Of a stretch of DNA of 19,896 nucleotides, positions 14,628 through 19,896 are shown one piece after another (the first letter of the stretch is position 1; each line of letters opens with the position of its first letter). The stretch lies in the NCBI GenBank assembly GCA_030642425.1, contig DAOWNU010000003.1:1-19896 (forward strand), written 5' to 3'. The DNA comes from a bacterium. GTDB taxonomy: Bacteria > UBP14 > UBA6098. The notes beneath the pieces were generated by a model. It saw only the letters and a program-made list of their open reading frames with translations, was not told the origin of the DNA and ran no database searches. The translations under genes were made by a program, and so were the position numbers.

Positions 14628-15518
14628 TTATATTGCGTCTTTTCTCGTCCTGCCGGGGGGAGTCGCCCAGCCGAGCTTGCGGTGCAGGACATCGTAAAAA
14701 CTCCGGCGGTGATAATGCACAAAATGTGCCGAAAAAGGGGCTTTGCGAATAACAATCTCGCCCGAATCGGGCATCCCGCGCCCCGGCTGGCCGTCCAGAG
14801 AATTCCTCGGAGTCCACTCGCGGTCGCCCTCGTAAATAACCCTGATCTCCTCGTGTGGGCCGACTATCACCGGGCGAATGGACAATGTATAAGGGCTGAG
14901 CGCGGTTATCTGGAATGCCTCCATATCCGGCGACATGATCGCCCCTCCCGCGGACATATTATAAGCCGTGCTTCCGGTCGGTGTCGATACTATTACGCCG
15001 TCGGCGGAGACCTCCGCAACAAGATAGCCAGAAACAAAGATTTGAAGCTGGATAAGCCGCGGACTCTGTCCCCTGTCCAGAACAAACTCGTTCAGCGCGA
15101 AACTCCTGTGGTTGTTCCCCGGCAGATCGACCTCGAGCATCATTCTCGAATCGAGATAGTAATCGCCCTCGATAATGTCGGGAAGCGAGCTTTCGATCTC
15201 GTTGGTGTCCAGTTCCGTCAGAAAACCAAGGCGGCCCATGTTTATCCCCAGAACCGGTATCTCCCTCTCGCCGACCATTCTTGCGGTTGTCAGCATTGTG
15301 CCGTCGCCGCCGAGCGAGATTACCAGATCGACATCGGGAAGTTTTGCGCGCTCGAAACCCTCGAGCCCCATTGCCCTCGCCGCATCGCGATCGATATGCC
15401 ATTTCACGCTTAGGCTGTCGAGTATCCCGACAAGCTCACTCGCAACATCGCCCACGCCCTTTTTGTTGATATTACACAAAATCGCAACACTGCGTATTTT
15501 TCCCCCGGTGTTTTCCAC
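14628..15518 (-). CDS. nadK: NAD kinase
   Basis: NadK phosphorylates NAD to NADP. The 296-residue product has SLGGDGT (68-74), the NE motif (N143-E144), SADGVIVSTPTGSTAY (171-186) and the C-terminal LDGQ, all family signatures. The start is a GTG at 15518 with AAAGGAG 4 nt upstream; no ATG nearby fits the N-terminus. The first 15 residues are variable. It is the promoter-proximal gene of the minus-strand unit that continues into the sugar mutase, with a 100-nt gap containing no clear promoter. The product is cytoplasmic. Confidence 0.95.
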   Translation of the reverse strand: MENTGGKIRSVAILCNINKKGVGDVASELVGILDSLSVKWHIDRDAARAMGLEGFERAKLPDVDLVISLGGDGTMLTTARMVGEREIPVLGINMGRLGFLTELDTNEIESSLPDIIEGDYYLDSRMMLEVDLPGNNHRSFALNEFVLDRGQSPRLIQLQIFVSGYLVAEVSADGVIVSTPTGSTAYNMSAGGAIMSPDMEAFQITALSPYTLSIRPVIVGPHEEIRVIYEGDREWTPRNSLDGQPGRGMPDSGEIVIRKAPFSAHFVHYHRRSFYDVLHRKLGWATPPGRTRKDAI

Positions 15519-15540
15519 GATACTCCTTTCTTTGGATTGG

Positions 15541-15568
15541 AATATACAAAATAATTATGCTCAGTCAA
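15541..15568 (-). promoter_or_regulatory. Promoter of nadK and the downstream unit
   Basis: On the minus strand, TTGACT (15568-15563), a 16-nt spacer and TATATT (15546-15541) lead to an expected start near 15534. That leaves a leader of about 15 nt which still contains the AAAGGAG site before the GTG. This is the only strong promoter I see for the five minus-strand genes down to gmhA. Confidence 0.65.
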
Positions 15569-15653
15569 AGAGAATTGTTGCCGGGGCGGCATGGGGCGGC
15601 GCACGGTCGGCAAGACCGACAGCGATGTGCTCATAGGCTCCGCCGGATACGGG

Positions 15654-16775
15654 CTATTTCAACAGTTTTCTTGCAGTTTTGACGCCCTTTTTTAACAGAT
15701 CGAGGGTGGAAGGAAAATACATACATCCAAGCAAGCAAACAAAATTGCATTTCAACATTCCCATGCGAACATCGATCATTCGTTCGCAGTTCCACAGTTC
15801 GGAAAGAGACATCTCTTTTAGATTTCCGACCAATCCGTAATTGCAATACCCAACATTGCCGTTGGGCCGTATCCATAGGTTCTGGAATGCTACCGTGCAC
15901 GGTGCGGGATTATCGAGTAGATCGAAAGAAAAATACCGCTTTATGGCTCGCAGGTGGTTGGTATCATTCAGGAGCGTTCCCGGATATTGCTTTTCGATCT
16001 GTAATACCTTATCGATTACTTCGCCCAGAAGATCGATCCGTTCCGGCGGGATCCACTGCGGGAATTTTTCGTGAGCGATTGCGGCGTCTTTGTGTTTTGT
16101 GAGAAAAGCGTATGCGCAGGGGTCGAACGGCTGCAGAAAAATAACATATCCACGCTCGGCCACAAACCTGACAAGTTCCGGGAGTGTGTCGATATTTTCA
16201 TCGGAGACAACGCTGTTTATCTTAAGATTAATATTTTTCGGCTTGACCCGTTGGAAGATTTCGATGCCTTTGAGTGCGCCATTTTCCCAAATACCTTTGC
16301 GGCCGCGAACCCTATCGTGGATTTCACCGATGCCGTCTATCGACAGGGATATGTGACCCACGCCAATGGAATCGTATCTGCGAAGAATATCATCGCTCAT
16401 CAATAGGCCGTTGGTTCCGAAATGGGTATAGATTCCCCTTTTGCCGGCGGCATCGAGAATTTTAAAAAGCCTTTCGGTATCGAGCAGCGGTTCACCGCCC
16501 GATATTCCGAAATTTGGAACGCCTATGTCGGCCATTTCATTTACGATCTCGATCATCCGTTCCGTGGAAATCCAGGATTCGCGTTCTTCGGCCATCGGGA
16601 TGTGAGTCACATTGCACATCGGGCAATCGAGCATACACTCGGTATGTTGAATCCAATAGACGATTTGCGGAGGTCTTCTCGCGATACCGTCCTTCATGCT
16701 TTTCCGCAGCGACGCCTTGCTCACGAGTTTCTCGAACCCTATTCGGGAGTATTTCTTCAGTTTATTGAGCTTCAT
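15654..16775 (-). CDS. Radical SAM protein with SPASM-like C-terminal cysteine cluster
   Basis: The 373-residue product has the radical SAM motif CMLDCPMC (C47, C51, C54; CxxxCxxC) for the 4Fe-4S cluster that cleaves S-adenosylmethionine, GGEP at 93-96 and a (beta/alpha)6-like core. The C-terminal part has six cysteines, C293, C311, C330, C343, C347 and C351, consistent with a SPASM or twitch auxiliary-cluster domain. Such enzymes modify peptides, proteins or small molecules. The ATG at 16775 has only weak upstream SD-like bases. Lysine-rich ends (1-30 and 361-373) could touch nucleic acid or membrane. No precursor peptide or maturation partner is visible next to it, so the substrate is unknown. 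Confidence 0.88.
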   Translation of the reverse strand: MKLNKLKKYSRIGFEKLVSKASLRKSMKDGIARRPPQIVYWIQHTECMLDCPMCNVTHIPMAEERESWISTERMIEIVNEMADIGVPNFGISGGEPLLDTERLFKILDAAGKRGIYTHFGTNGLLMSDDILRRYDSIGVGHISLSIDGIGEIHDRVRGRKGIWENGALKGIEIFQRVKPKNINLKINSVVSDENIDTLPELVRFVAERGYVIFLQPFDPCAYAFLTKHKDAAIAHEKFPQWIPPERIDLLGEVIDKVLQIEKQYPGTLLNDTNHLRAIKRYFSFDLLDNPAPCTVAFQNLWIRPNGNVGYCNYGLVGNLKEMSLSELWNCERMIDVRMGMLKCNFVCLLGCMYFPSTLDLLKKGVKTARKLLK

Positions 16776-16812
16776 TTTATTCCGTTAGTTGATAACCATT
16801 CGTCATTTTTTC

Positions 16813-16840
16813 ATTATAGTGATATATCTGATTCTCGCAA
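16813..16840 (-). promoter_or_regulatory. Promoter of the radical SAM gene
   Basis: On the minus strand, TTGCGA (16840-16835), a 16-nt spacer and a perfect TATAAT (16818-16813) give an expected start about 31 nt before the ATG at 16775. The -35 box is weak, matching TTG and the last A only. Confidence 0.55.
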
Positions 16841-16924
16841 ATAGAAAATGTCGTTTGTTTAGTTCGCCCGGAATTTGGTTGTTAATTGGATTTTGAAATT
16901 TTTTCGGCGGGGTTGTGCGTGGTG

Positions 16925-16945
16925 CTATTACCTATTACCTTTTAC
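16925..16945. repeat. Heptad repeat CTATTAC x3 (degenerate)
   Basis: CTATTAC, CTATTAC and CTTTTAC run in tandem between the divergent radical SAM and outer-membrane protein genes. It is the same unit as the four-copy array at 19730-19757. The rest of 16776-17072 holds the two divergent promoters. Confidence 0.75.
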
Positions 16946-17009
16946 CTTCTTCTTAATGTTTACAACTTAATATGCCATAGGAAATTGTAACCGCTTCTTC
17001 ATTTATTAC

Positions 17010-17038
17010 TTGACATAACAGAAAATATTCATTAGTAT
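17010..17038 (+). promoter_or_regulatory. Promoter of the two-gene outer-membrane operon
   Basis: TTGACA (17010-17015), a 17-nt spacer and TAGTAT (17033-17038) give an expected start near 17045, about 28 nt before the ATG, with AGGAGGGG directly before it. A TATAAT at 17055-17060 has no matching -35 box and would start transcription too close to the gene. Confidence 0.6.
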
Positions 17039-17072
17039 CATAATAGTTAGACATTATAATACAGGAGGGGCC

Positions 17073-17822
17073 ATGCGAAAAGCCGCCTTTGTAATAATTT
17101 CCGTTGTCATGATTTTTTCACTCGCCTATGCTATGCCCGAGGATGCCGGATTCGGCGTGTATATCGCGCCGATGTTCGCTTCCGGGCATTTCGGCGTATC
17201 CGCGACGAACATGCCGGCCTCGATCACGGCCACCACGACCGGCATTTCGGTGAGTCTTAACCCGGTTTCCGTCGATGCCGGAAGAGGATTTTCCTACGGC
17301 GGAAAACTCGGTCTCTTTTACCGGCCGGACAACTACGACCGCCGCCACCGTTTCGATCTCGAAGTTCAAGGAGATTTTTTCTCAAACTACTTCGATTTTC
17401 AATATATTGAAATCGATGCCGCGATGGTTGAAACGTTCGGTGTCGAAACCTGGGACCTGGACGGTATTGGCCTCGCGGCGAAAATCCGCTGGTCGGCGGA
17501 GGTTCAAGAAAGATGGCAGCCTTATGTCCATTTCGGCTACGGCGTGAACCTGCTCAAACTCGAAAAGGCCTCCGGTGTGGGACATGGGTTCAATCTCGGC
17601 GCGGGGATGCGAGTTCGACTCTGCAGCAAATACGCGTTCTATTTCGAATATGAGACCTGTCCGATGCGGATGGTAGATTTCACTTTCTCGGATATCGGGG
17701 AGGATGTCGGCTCGTTGACCGGAGAACTGGGGGTCGATCCCGGCTACAGTCAGGTTATGGTCGCGTTCGAGTTCCCTATCAACTTCTGTGTCGAATGCGG
17801 CAGTTCAAACTATCACAGGTAA
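17073..17822 (+). CDS. Predicted exported outer-membrane beta-barrel protein
   Basis: I do not recognise a named family. The 249-residue product has a clear signal peptide (MRKAAFVIISVVMIFSLAYA, cleavage after A20). It then shows repeated amphipathic beta-like segments with aromatic girdles, such as FSYGGKLGLFYRPD, YVHFGYGVNLLKLE and FYFEYETCPMRMV, as in small OmpA/Opa-like barrels. The gene has a strong ribosome-binding site (AGGAGGGG). The mature protein ends with a CVEC pair (C239, C242) after the last predicted strand. It is followed 3 nt later by a second exported protein, so the two probably form one operon and may work together. Barrel topology is inferred from sequence pattern only. 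Confidence 0.7.
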   Translation: MRKAAFVIISVVMIFSLAYAMPEDAGFGVYIAPMFASGHFGVSATNMPASITATTTGISVSLNPVSVDAGRGFSYGGKLGLFYRPDNYDRRHRFDLEVQGDFFSNYFDFQYIEIDAAMVETFGVETWDLDGIGLAAKIRWSAEVQERWQPYVHFGYGVNLLKLEKASGVGHGFNLGAGMRVRLCSKYAFYFEYETCPMRMVDFTFSDIGEDVGSLTGELGVDPGYSQVMVAFEFPINFCVECGSSNYHR

Positions 17823-17825
17823 ATC

Positions 17826-18698
17826 ATGCTGCGAAAATCATTAATATTGCTCGCGCTCGCGGCGATATGTTCGGCGCAATATGCTCAAACCACATGCCCG
17901 AACTGCGATAAATACGGCTATCGGGAAGCGGCGATGACGGACGGAAGATTCCATATCGGGATAACCGCCTCGGGGATAATCGGCACGGGGCCTTTCGGAA
18001 CCGATATTGTCGGCTCGGTTATCGAACAGGGCGGACTGAATACCTATGACATTCAAAATTTCCGCGAAGAACAAGGATTCCTGTGGGGAGGAGAGTTTGG
18101 CGGATTCCTCCGACTCCCGAACGGCGAAAGGATCGAGCTTCTGGTGACCTGCGCCAAAACGCGCGCGGGACTTATCGCCAGCTACACCGAACTGCAATCC
18201 AGCGACTCCCTCTTCACATACCGGAACGACAGCCTGAACGCCGAAATTATCGAGATAACCCCGAAAATCAGGTTTTCTGCGGCCATGCCCTACGGCCTCG
18301 AGCCGTATATAGGCCTCGGGCTTGCGGTCGATATCATGAATTTCACAGAGGTTTATAATGTCGATGGCGTGTTCATCGACCAGAGAGGCGGCGGCTTCTC
18401 GACCGCCTTTCAAAAGGAAACGAACCTTTATGCCTACGGGCTTCATCTGCTCCTCGGCACAAAGGTTCGTATTACCAATAATCTTGCGTTCCACCTTGGG
18501 GCCGACGGCGTTTTCGCTCCGAATAAAGACCTATCTCTCGGGGAACTGAATAATACCGTAACCCCCCTCGACCGTTACGGCGTCCCCAGAGACCCGGTGG
18601 ACATCGCTCTTATGCCCAGAGAGCACCGGCTTCGCCTTACCCATGTTACGGTCAGGTTCGGAGTGGAGGTCTCTCTGGACATGGCCAATTTGCGCTGA
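17826..18698 (+). CDS. Predicted exported outer-membrane protein, second gene of pair
   Basis: No named family is recognised. The 290-residue product has a signal peptide (residues 1 to about 20, cleavage likely at QYA/Q). Its mature N-terminus begins with CPNC (C24, C27), and the body is rich in alternating hydrophobic/polar segments (GFLWGGEFGGFLRLPNG, LYAYGLHLLLGTKVRI, LRLTHVTVRFGVEVSL) ending in a beta-strand-like C-terminus typical of outer-membrane barrels. It follows the preceding gene by 3 nt. The CPNC pair mirrors the CVEC at the end of its partner, so metal binding or disulfide linkage is conceivable. A short CTGA/TCAG hairpin with TTTT at the stop codon might terminate the operon weakly. 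Confidence 0.7.
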   Translation: MLRKSLILLALAAICSAQYAQTTCPNCDKYGYREAAMTDGRFHIGITASGIIGTGPFGTDIVGSVIEQGGLNTYDIQNFREEQGFLWGGEFGGFLRLPNGERIELLVTCAKTRAGLIASYTELQSSDSLFTYRNDSLNAEIIEITPKIRFSAAMPYGLEPYIGLGLAVDIMNFTEVYNVDGVFIDQRGGGFSTAFQKETNLYAYGLHLLLGTKVRITNNLAFHLGADGVFAPNKDLSLGELNNTVTPLDRYGVPRDPVDIALMPREHRLRLTHVTVRFGVEVSLDMANLR

Positions 18699-18720
18699 CC
18701 AGTCAGTTTTCGCCGAGCCG

Positions 18721-19434
18721 TTAGTTGTTCTGCGGCGGCGCGGCAAGCCGCATAAGTTTCTGCAGGTTGGGCAGATCAATTTCCTGAATCTCGCCCTCGA
18801 TCTCGCTTTTTGCGCCTTCCAGACCGTAGCCGGTCAATTCCACAAAGCCCTTTTCGTTATTGCCGTCCTTGACAATATTGCCGGCCTTAACCAGACCGAA
18901 TAGCGGCACTTCATCCGTTACCCACAGGGAAACGTCGGTGTCGTCGTCGTGGATATCGATTCGGGTTGTCTCGAAAGAACCCGCTTCCACCTCGACTTTA
19001 ACATTTTTTTTGGTAGTTACGTCCACTTCCGGTTCCTGAACTTCGTCTTCCGATACGGCTGTTTCGGTCCCAAGCGCCGCGGCGGCGGGTATTTTGCGGG
19101 CGACATCGCCCCTCCGCTGCATTATCATATAGGAATAGGAATTTTTGTCCATCGGGTCGGGCGCCTCGAATTGCATAATAGACCAGACGCCCTCGTCGTC
19201 CACGGTCTTATACTCGAAAATGAAGGGTTCGTCATCTTCTCCGCCGCTCAGCACGGAGAATTTGAAAATACTCTCTTCGCCCTCGGAATCGACTATTTTG
19301 TATTCGACCCATGAACCGGCGTTGTAGCTCGGCTGGAGATCCACGCGCTCCGAGATGCTGTTGAAGAGGTCCATCTGCCCGAAAGTGGCCCCGCAAAGGA
19401 TAATCATAGTTGCAATAACCGTGATATTCTTCAT
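18721..19434 (-). CDS. Exported protein of unknown function
   Basis: I do not recognise this family. The 237-residue product has a signal peptide (MKNITVIATMIILCGATFGQ). The C in ILCG lacks a small residue before it, so it is not a good lipobox. The mature part is acidic (EDDEPF, SEDEVQEPEVDV, DIHDDDTDVS), with beta-rich stretches such as SIFKFSVLSGG, FIFEYKTVDDEG and GSFETTRIDI, followed by VSLWVTDEVPLFGLVKA. That segment resembles LolA-like or DUF3108-type periplasmic carrier folds, but this is only a weak impression. The ATG at 19434 has AAGGAG upstream. It is convergent with the outer-membrane pair, separated by 22 nt. Confidence 0.75.
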   Translation of the reverse strand: MKNITVIATMIILCGATFGQMDLFNSISERVDLQPSYNAGSWVEYKIVDSEGEESIFKFSVLSGGEDDEPFIFEYKTVDDEGVWSIMQFEAPDPMDKNSYSYMIMQRRGDVARKIPAAAALGTETAVSEDEVQEPEVDVTTKKNVKVEVEAGSFETTRIDIHDDDTDVSLWVTDEVPLFGLVKAGNIVKDGNNEKGFVELTGYGLEGAKSEIEGEIQEIDLPNLQKLMRLAAPPQNN

Positions 19435-19491
19435 CGATACTCCTTTTTGTGTTTGTTTATCTTACGATTGTTTTTTCCAAAACGACTGTAG

Positions 19492-19519
19492 ATGATAGCA
19501 ATCTTTTTCAATTATGCAA
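19492..19519 (-). promoter_or_regulatory. Possible promoter of the exported-protein gene
   Basis: On the minus strand, TTGCAT (19519-19514), a 16-nt spacer and TATCAT (19497-19492) give an expected start near 19485, about 50 nt before the ATG at 19434. Both boxes are imperfect. Confidence 0.4.
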
Positions 19520-19544
19520 TAGAAATCCGATTATTAAAAAGATA

Positions 19545-19576
19545 GGGATCGAGGGATCGAGGGGTCGAGGGTTCGA
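19545..19576. repeat. Octad repeat GGGATCGA-type x4
   Basis: GGGATCGA, GGGATCGA, GGGGTCGA and GGGTTCGA run in tandem, followed by a partial GGGTCGCG. It lies in the intergenic region upstream of the exported-protein gene, which otherwise (19435-19761) contains palindromes, a terminator and a heptad array but no gene. Confidence 0.75.
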
Positions 19577-19648
19577 GGGTCGCGCGCCACGCGGCGCCGC
19601 GTTCGTGCTCAACGCGCCTTCGGCACGATTCGTTCCCGTGACCGTAAA

Positions 19649-19686
19649 ACCCCCTTAACAAGGGGGTCGGTTCGCAAAGCGAACCG
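19649..19686. repeat. Double palindrome ACCCCCTT/AAGGGGGT + CGGTTCGC/GCGAACCG
   Basis: Two perfect 8-bp hairpins stand back to back with 3-nt loops: ACCCCCTT-AAC-AAGGGGGT (19649-19667) and CGGTTCGC-AAA-GCGAACCG (19668-19686). On the minus strand the first is followed by TTTT, so it might terminate weakly. The second has the same GGTTCG..CGAACC core with an AAA/TTT loop as the hairpin at 7558-7576, which suggests one dispersed family. Confidence 0.7.
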
Positions 19687-19692
19687 GGGGGA

Positions 19693-19728
19693 TAAAAAAA
19701 AAGAGGGCGACCATTCGCACGGTCGCCC
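19693..19728 (-). terminator. Strong intrinsic terminator after the partial FnIII gene
   Basis: On the minus strand, an 8-bp stem GGGCGACC / GGTCGCCC with an 8-nt loop is followed by TC and a run of nine T. It lies about 35 nt past the stop of the gene ending at 19762 and would end that transcript before the exported-protein gene. Confidence 0.85.
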
Positions 19729-19729
19729 C

Positions 19730-19757
19730 CTATTACCTATTACCTATTACCCATTAC
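19730..19757. repeat. Heptad array CTATTAC x3 + CCATTAC
   Basis: Four contiguous 7-nt units lie between the stop codon of the partial gene and its terminator, so they would be part of its 3' UTR. Two exact units and one variant of the same heptad occur at 16925-16945. Confidence 0.8.
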
Positions 19758-19761
19758 CTTC

Positions 19762-19896
19762 TTACGGCACATCCACCGACGCCGGCTCCGACCAACCCGT
19801 AACCTCTTCGCCGTTGCGCGCACGAATCCAGGCATAACAGGTCATCCCGTGAAATATCTCCTCGGTATATTGCACCGGGAACGGCACATTTGTCAA
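19762..19896 (-). CDS. C-terminal end of a fibronectin-III-like protein (partial)
   Basis: Only the last 44 codons and the TAA stop are inside the window. The sequence contains FHGMTCYAWIRARNGEEVTG followed by WSEPASVDVP, which looks like the F and G strands of a fibronectin type III domain (the Y-x-W/V-R-x-R-x-G...WS-P pattern). The protein is likely extracellular or periplasmic, but this rests on one partial domain. A strong terminator follows. Its start and total length are unknown. Confidence 0.6.
   Translation of the reverse strand: MTNVPFPVQYTEEIFHGMTCYAWIRARNGEEVTGWSEPASVDVP

Noticed and set aside
14682..15413. 243-codon open frame on the plus strand
   Set aside because: It is antisense to nadK and shows no recognisable domain or RBS.
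17055..17060. TATAAT just before the outer-membrane operon
   Set aside because: There is no -35 box at suitable distance and the start would fall within the RBS; TTGACA-17-TAGTAT upstream fits better.
18695..18710. CTGA-CCAG-TCAG hairpin with TTTT as operon terminator
   Set aside because: A 4-bp stem with only four T is too weak to call as a separate feature.

Overview
The window looks like chromosomal DNA from a Gram-negative bacterium, most likely an uncultured lineage of or near the FCB (Fibrobacteres-Chlorobi-Bacteroidetes) group. The evidence is a secreted protein with a C-terminal Por-secretion/FlgD-Ig-like sorting tail next to a PorV-like outer-membrane protein, several predicted beta-barrel or periplasmic proteins, and a heptose-phosphate isomerase for LPS. 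Unlike typical Bacteroidetes, most genes have clear Shine-Dalgarno sites and the promoters I can see are TTGACA/TATAAT-like. The phylum is an inference from gene content and was not tested.

Region 1 (1-7389, all minus strand) runs in transcription order: promoter, tRNA-Ala(CGC), fabG, a structured leader, then rpsQ-rplN-rplX-rplE-rpsZ-rpsH-rplF-rplR-rpsE-rpmD-rplO-secY-adk, with adk cut by the window edge. This is the spc ribosomal-protein operon in classical order, but it begins at rpsQ. The usual upstream partners (rpmC, rplP, rpsC and so on) are absent and fabG takes their place. Between fabG and rpsQ lies the most interesting signal in the window. It is an RNA that can fold as an H-type pseudoknot, whose 3' strand can instead form an antiterminator, followed by a hairpin with a U6 tract about 20 nt before the rpsQ ribosome-binding site. 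I read it as a candidate transcription attenuator for the spc operon.

Region 2 (7275-10001) is a long non-coding stretch with a 32-nt A/G tract, a 130-bp composite palindromic element and heptad repeats. It is followed on the plus strand by an ABC-F ATPase gene whose stop codon lies inside a 51-bp direct repeat, duplicated exactly 110 bp downstream.

Region 3 (10002-15568, minus strand) is a probable operon: nadK, a phosphomannomutase/phosphoglucomutase, the sorting-tail beta-propeller protein, the PorV-like protein, and gmhA. It puts a candidate type IX secretion cargo, a candidate carrier protein and two sugar-phosphate enzymes for surface polysaccharide in one transcription unit.

Region 4 (15654-19896) holds a radical SAM/SPASM-type enzyme (minus), a divergent pair of predicted outer-membrane proteins (plus), a convergent unknown exported protein (minus), an intergenic region with octad/heptad repeats, palindromes and a strong terminator, and the last 44 codons of a fibronectin-III-like protein cut by the window end. 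No CRISPR array, transposase, integrase or rRNA was seen.
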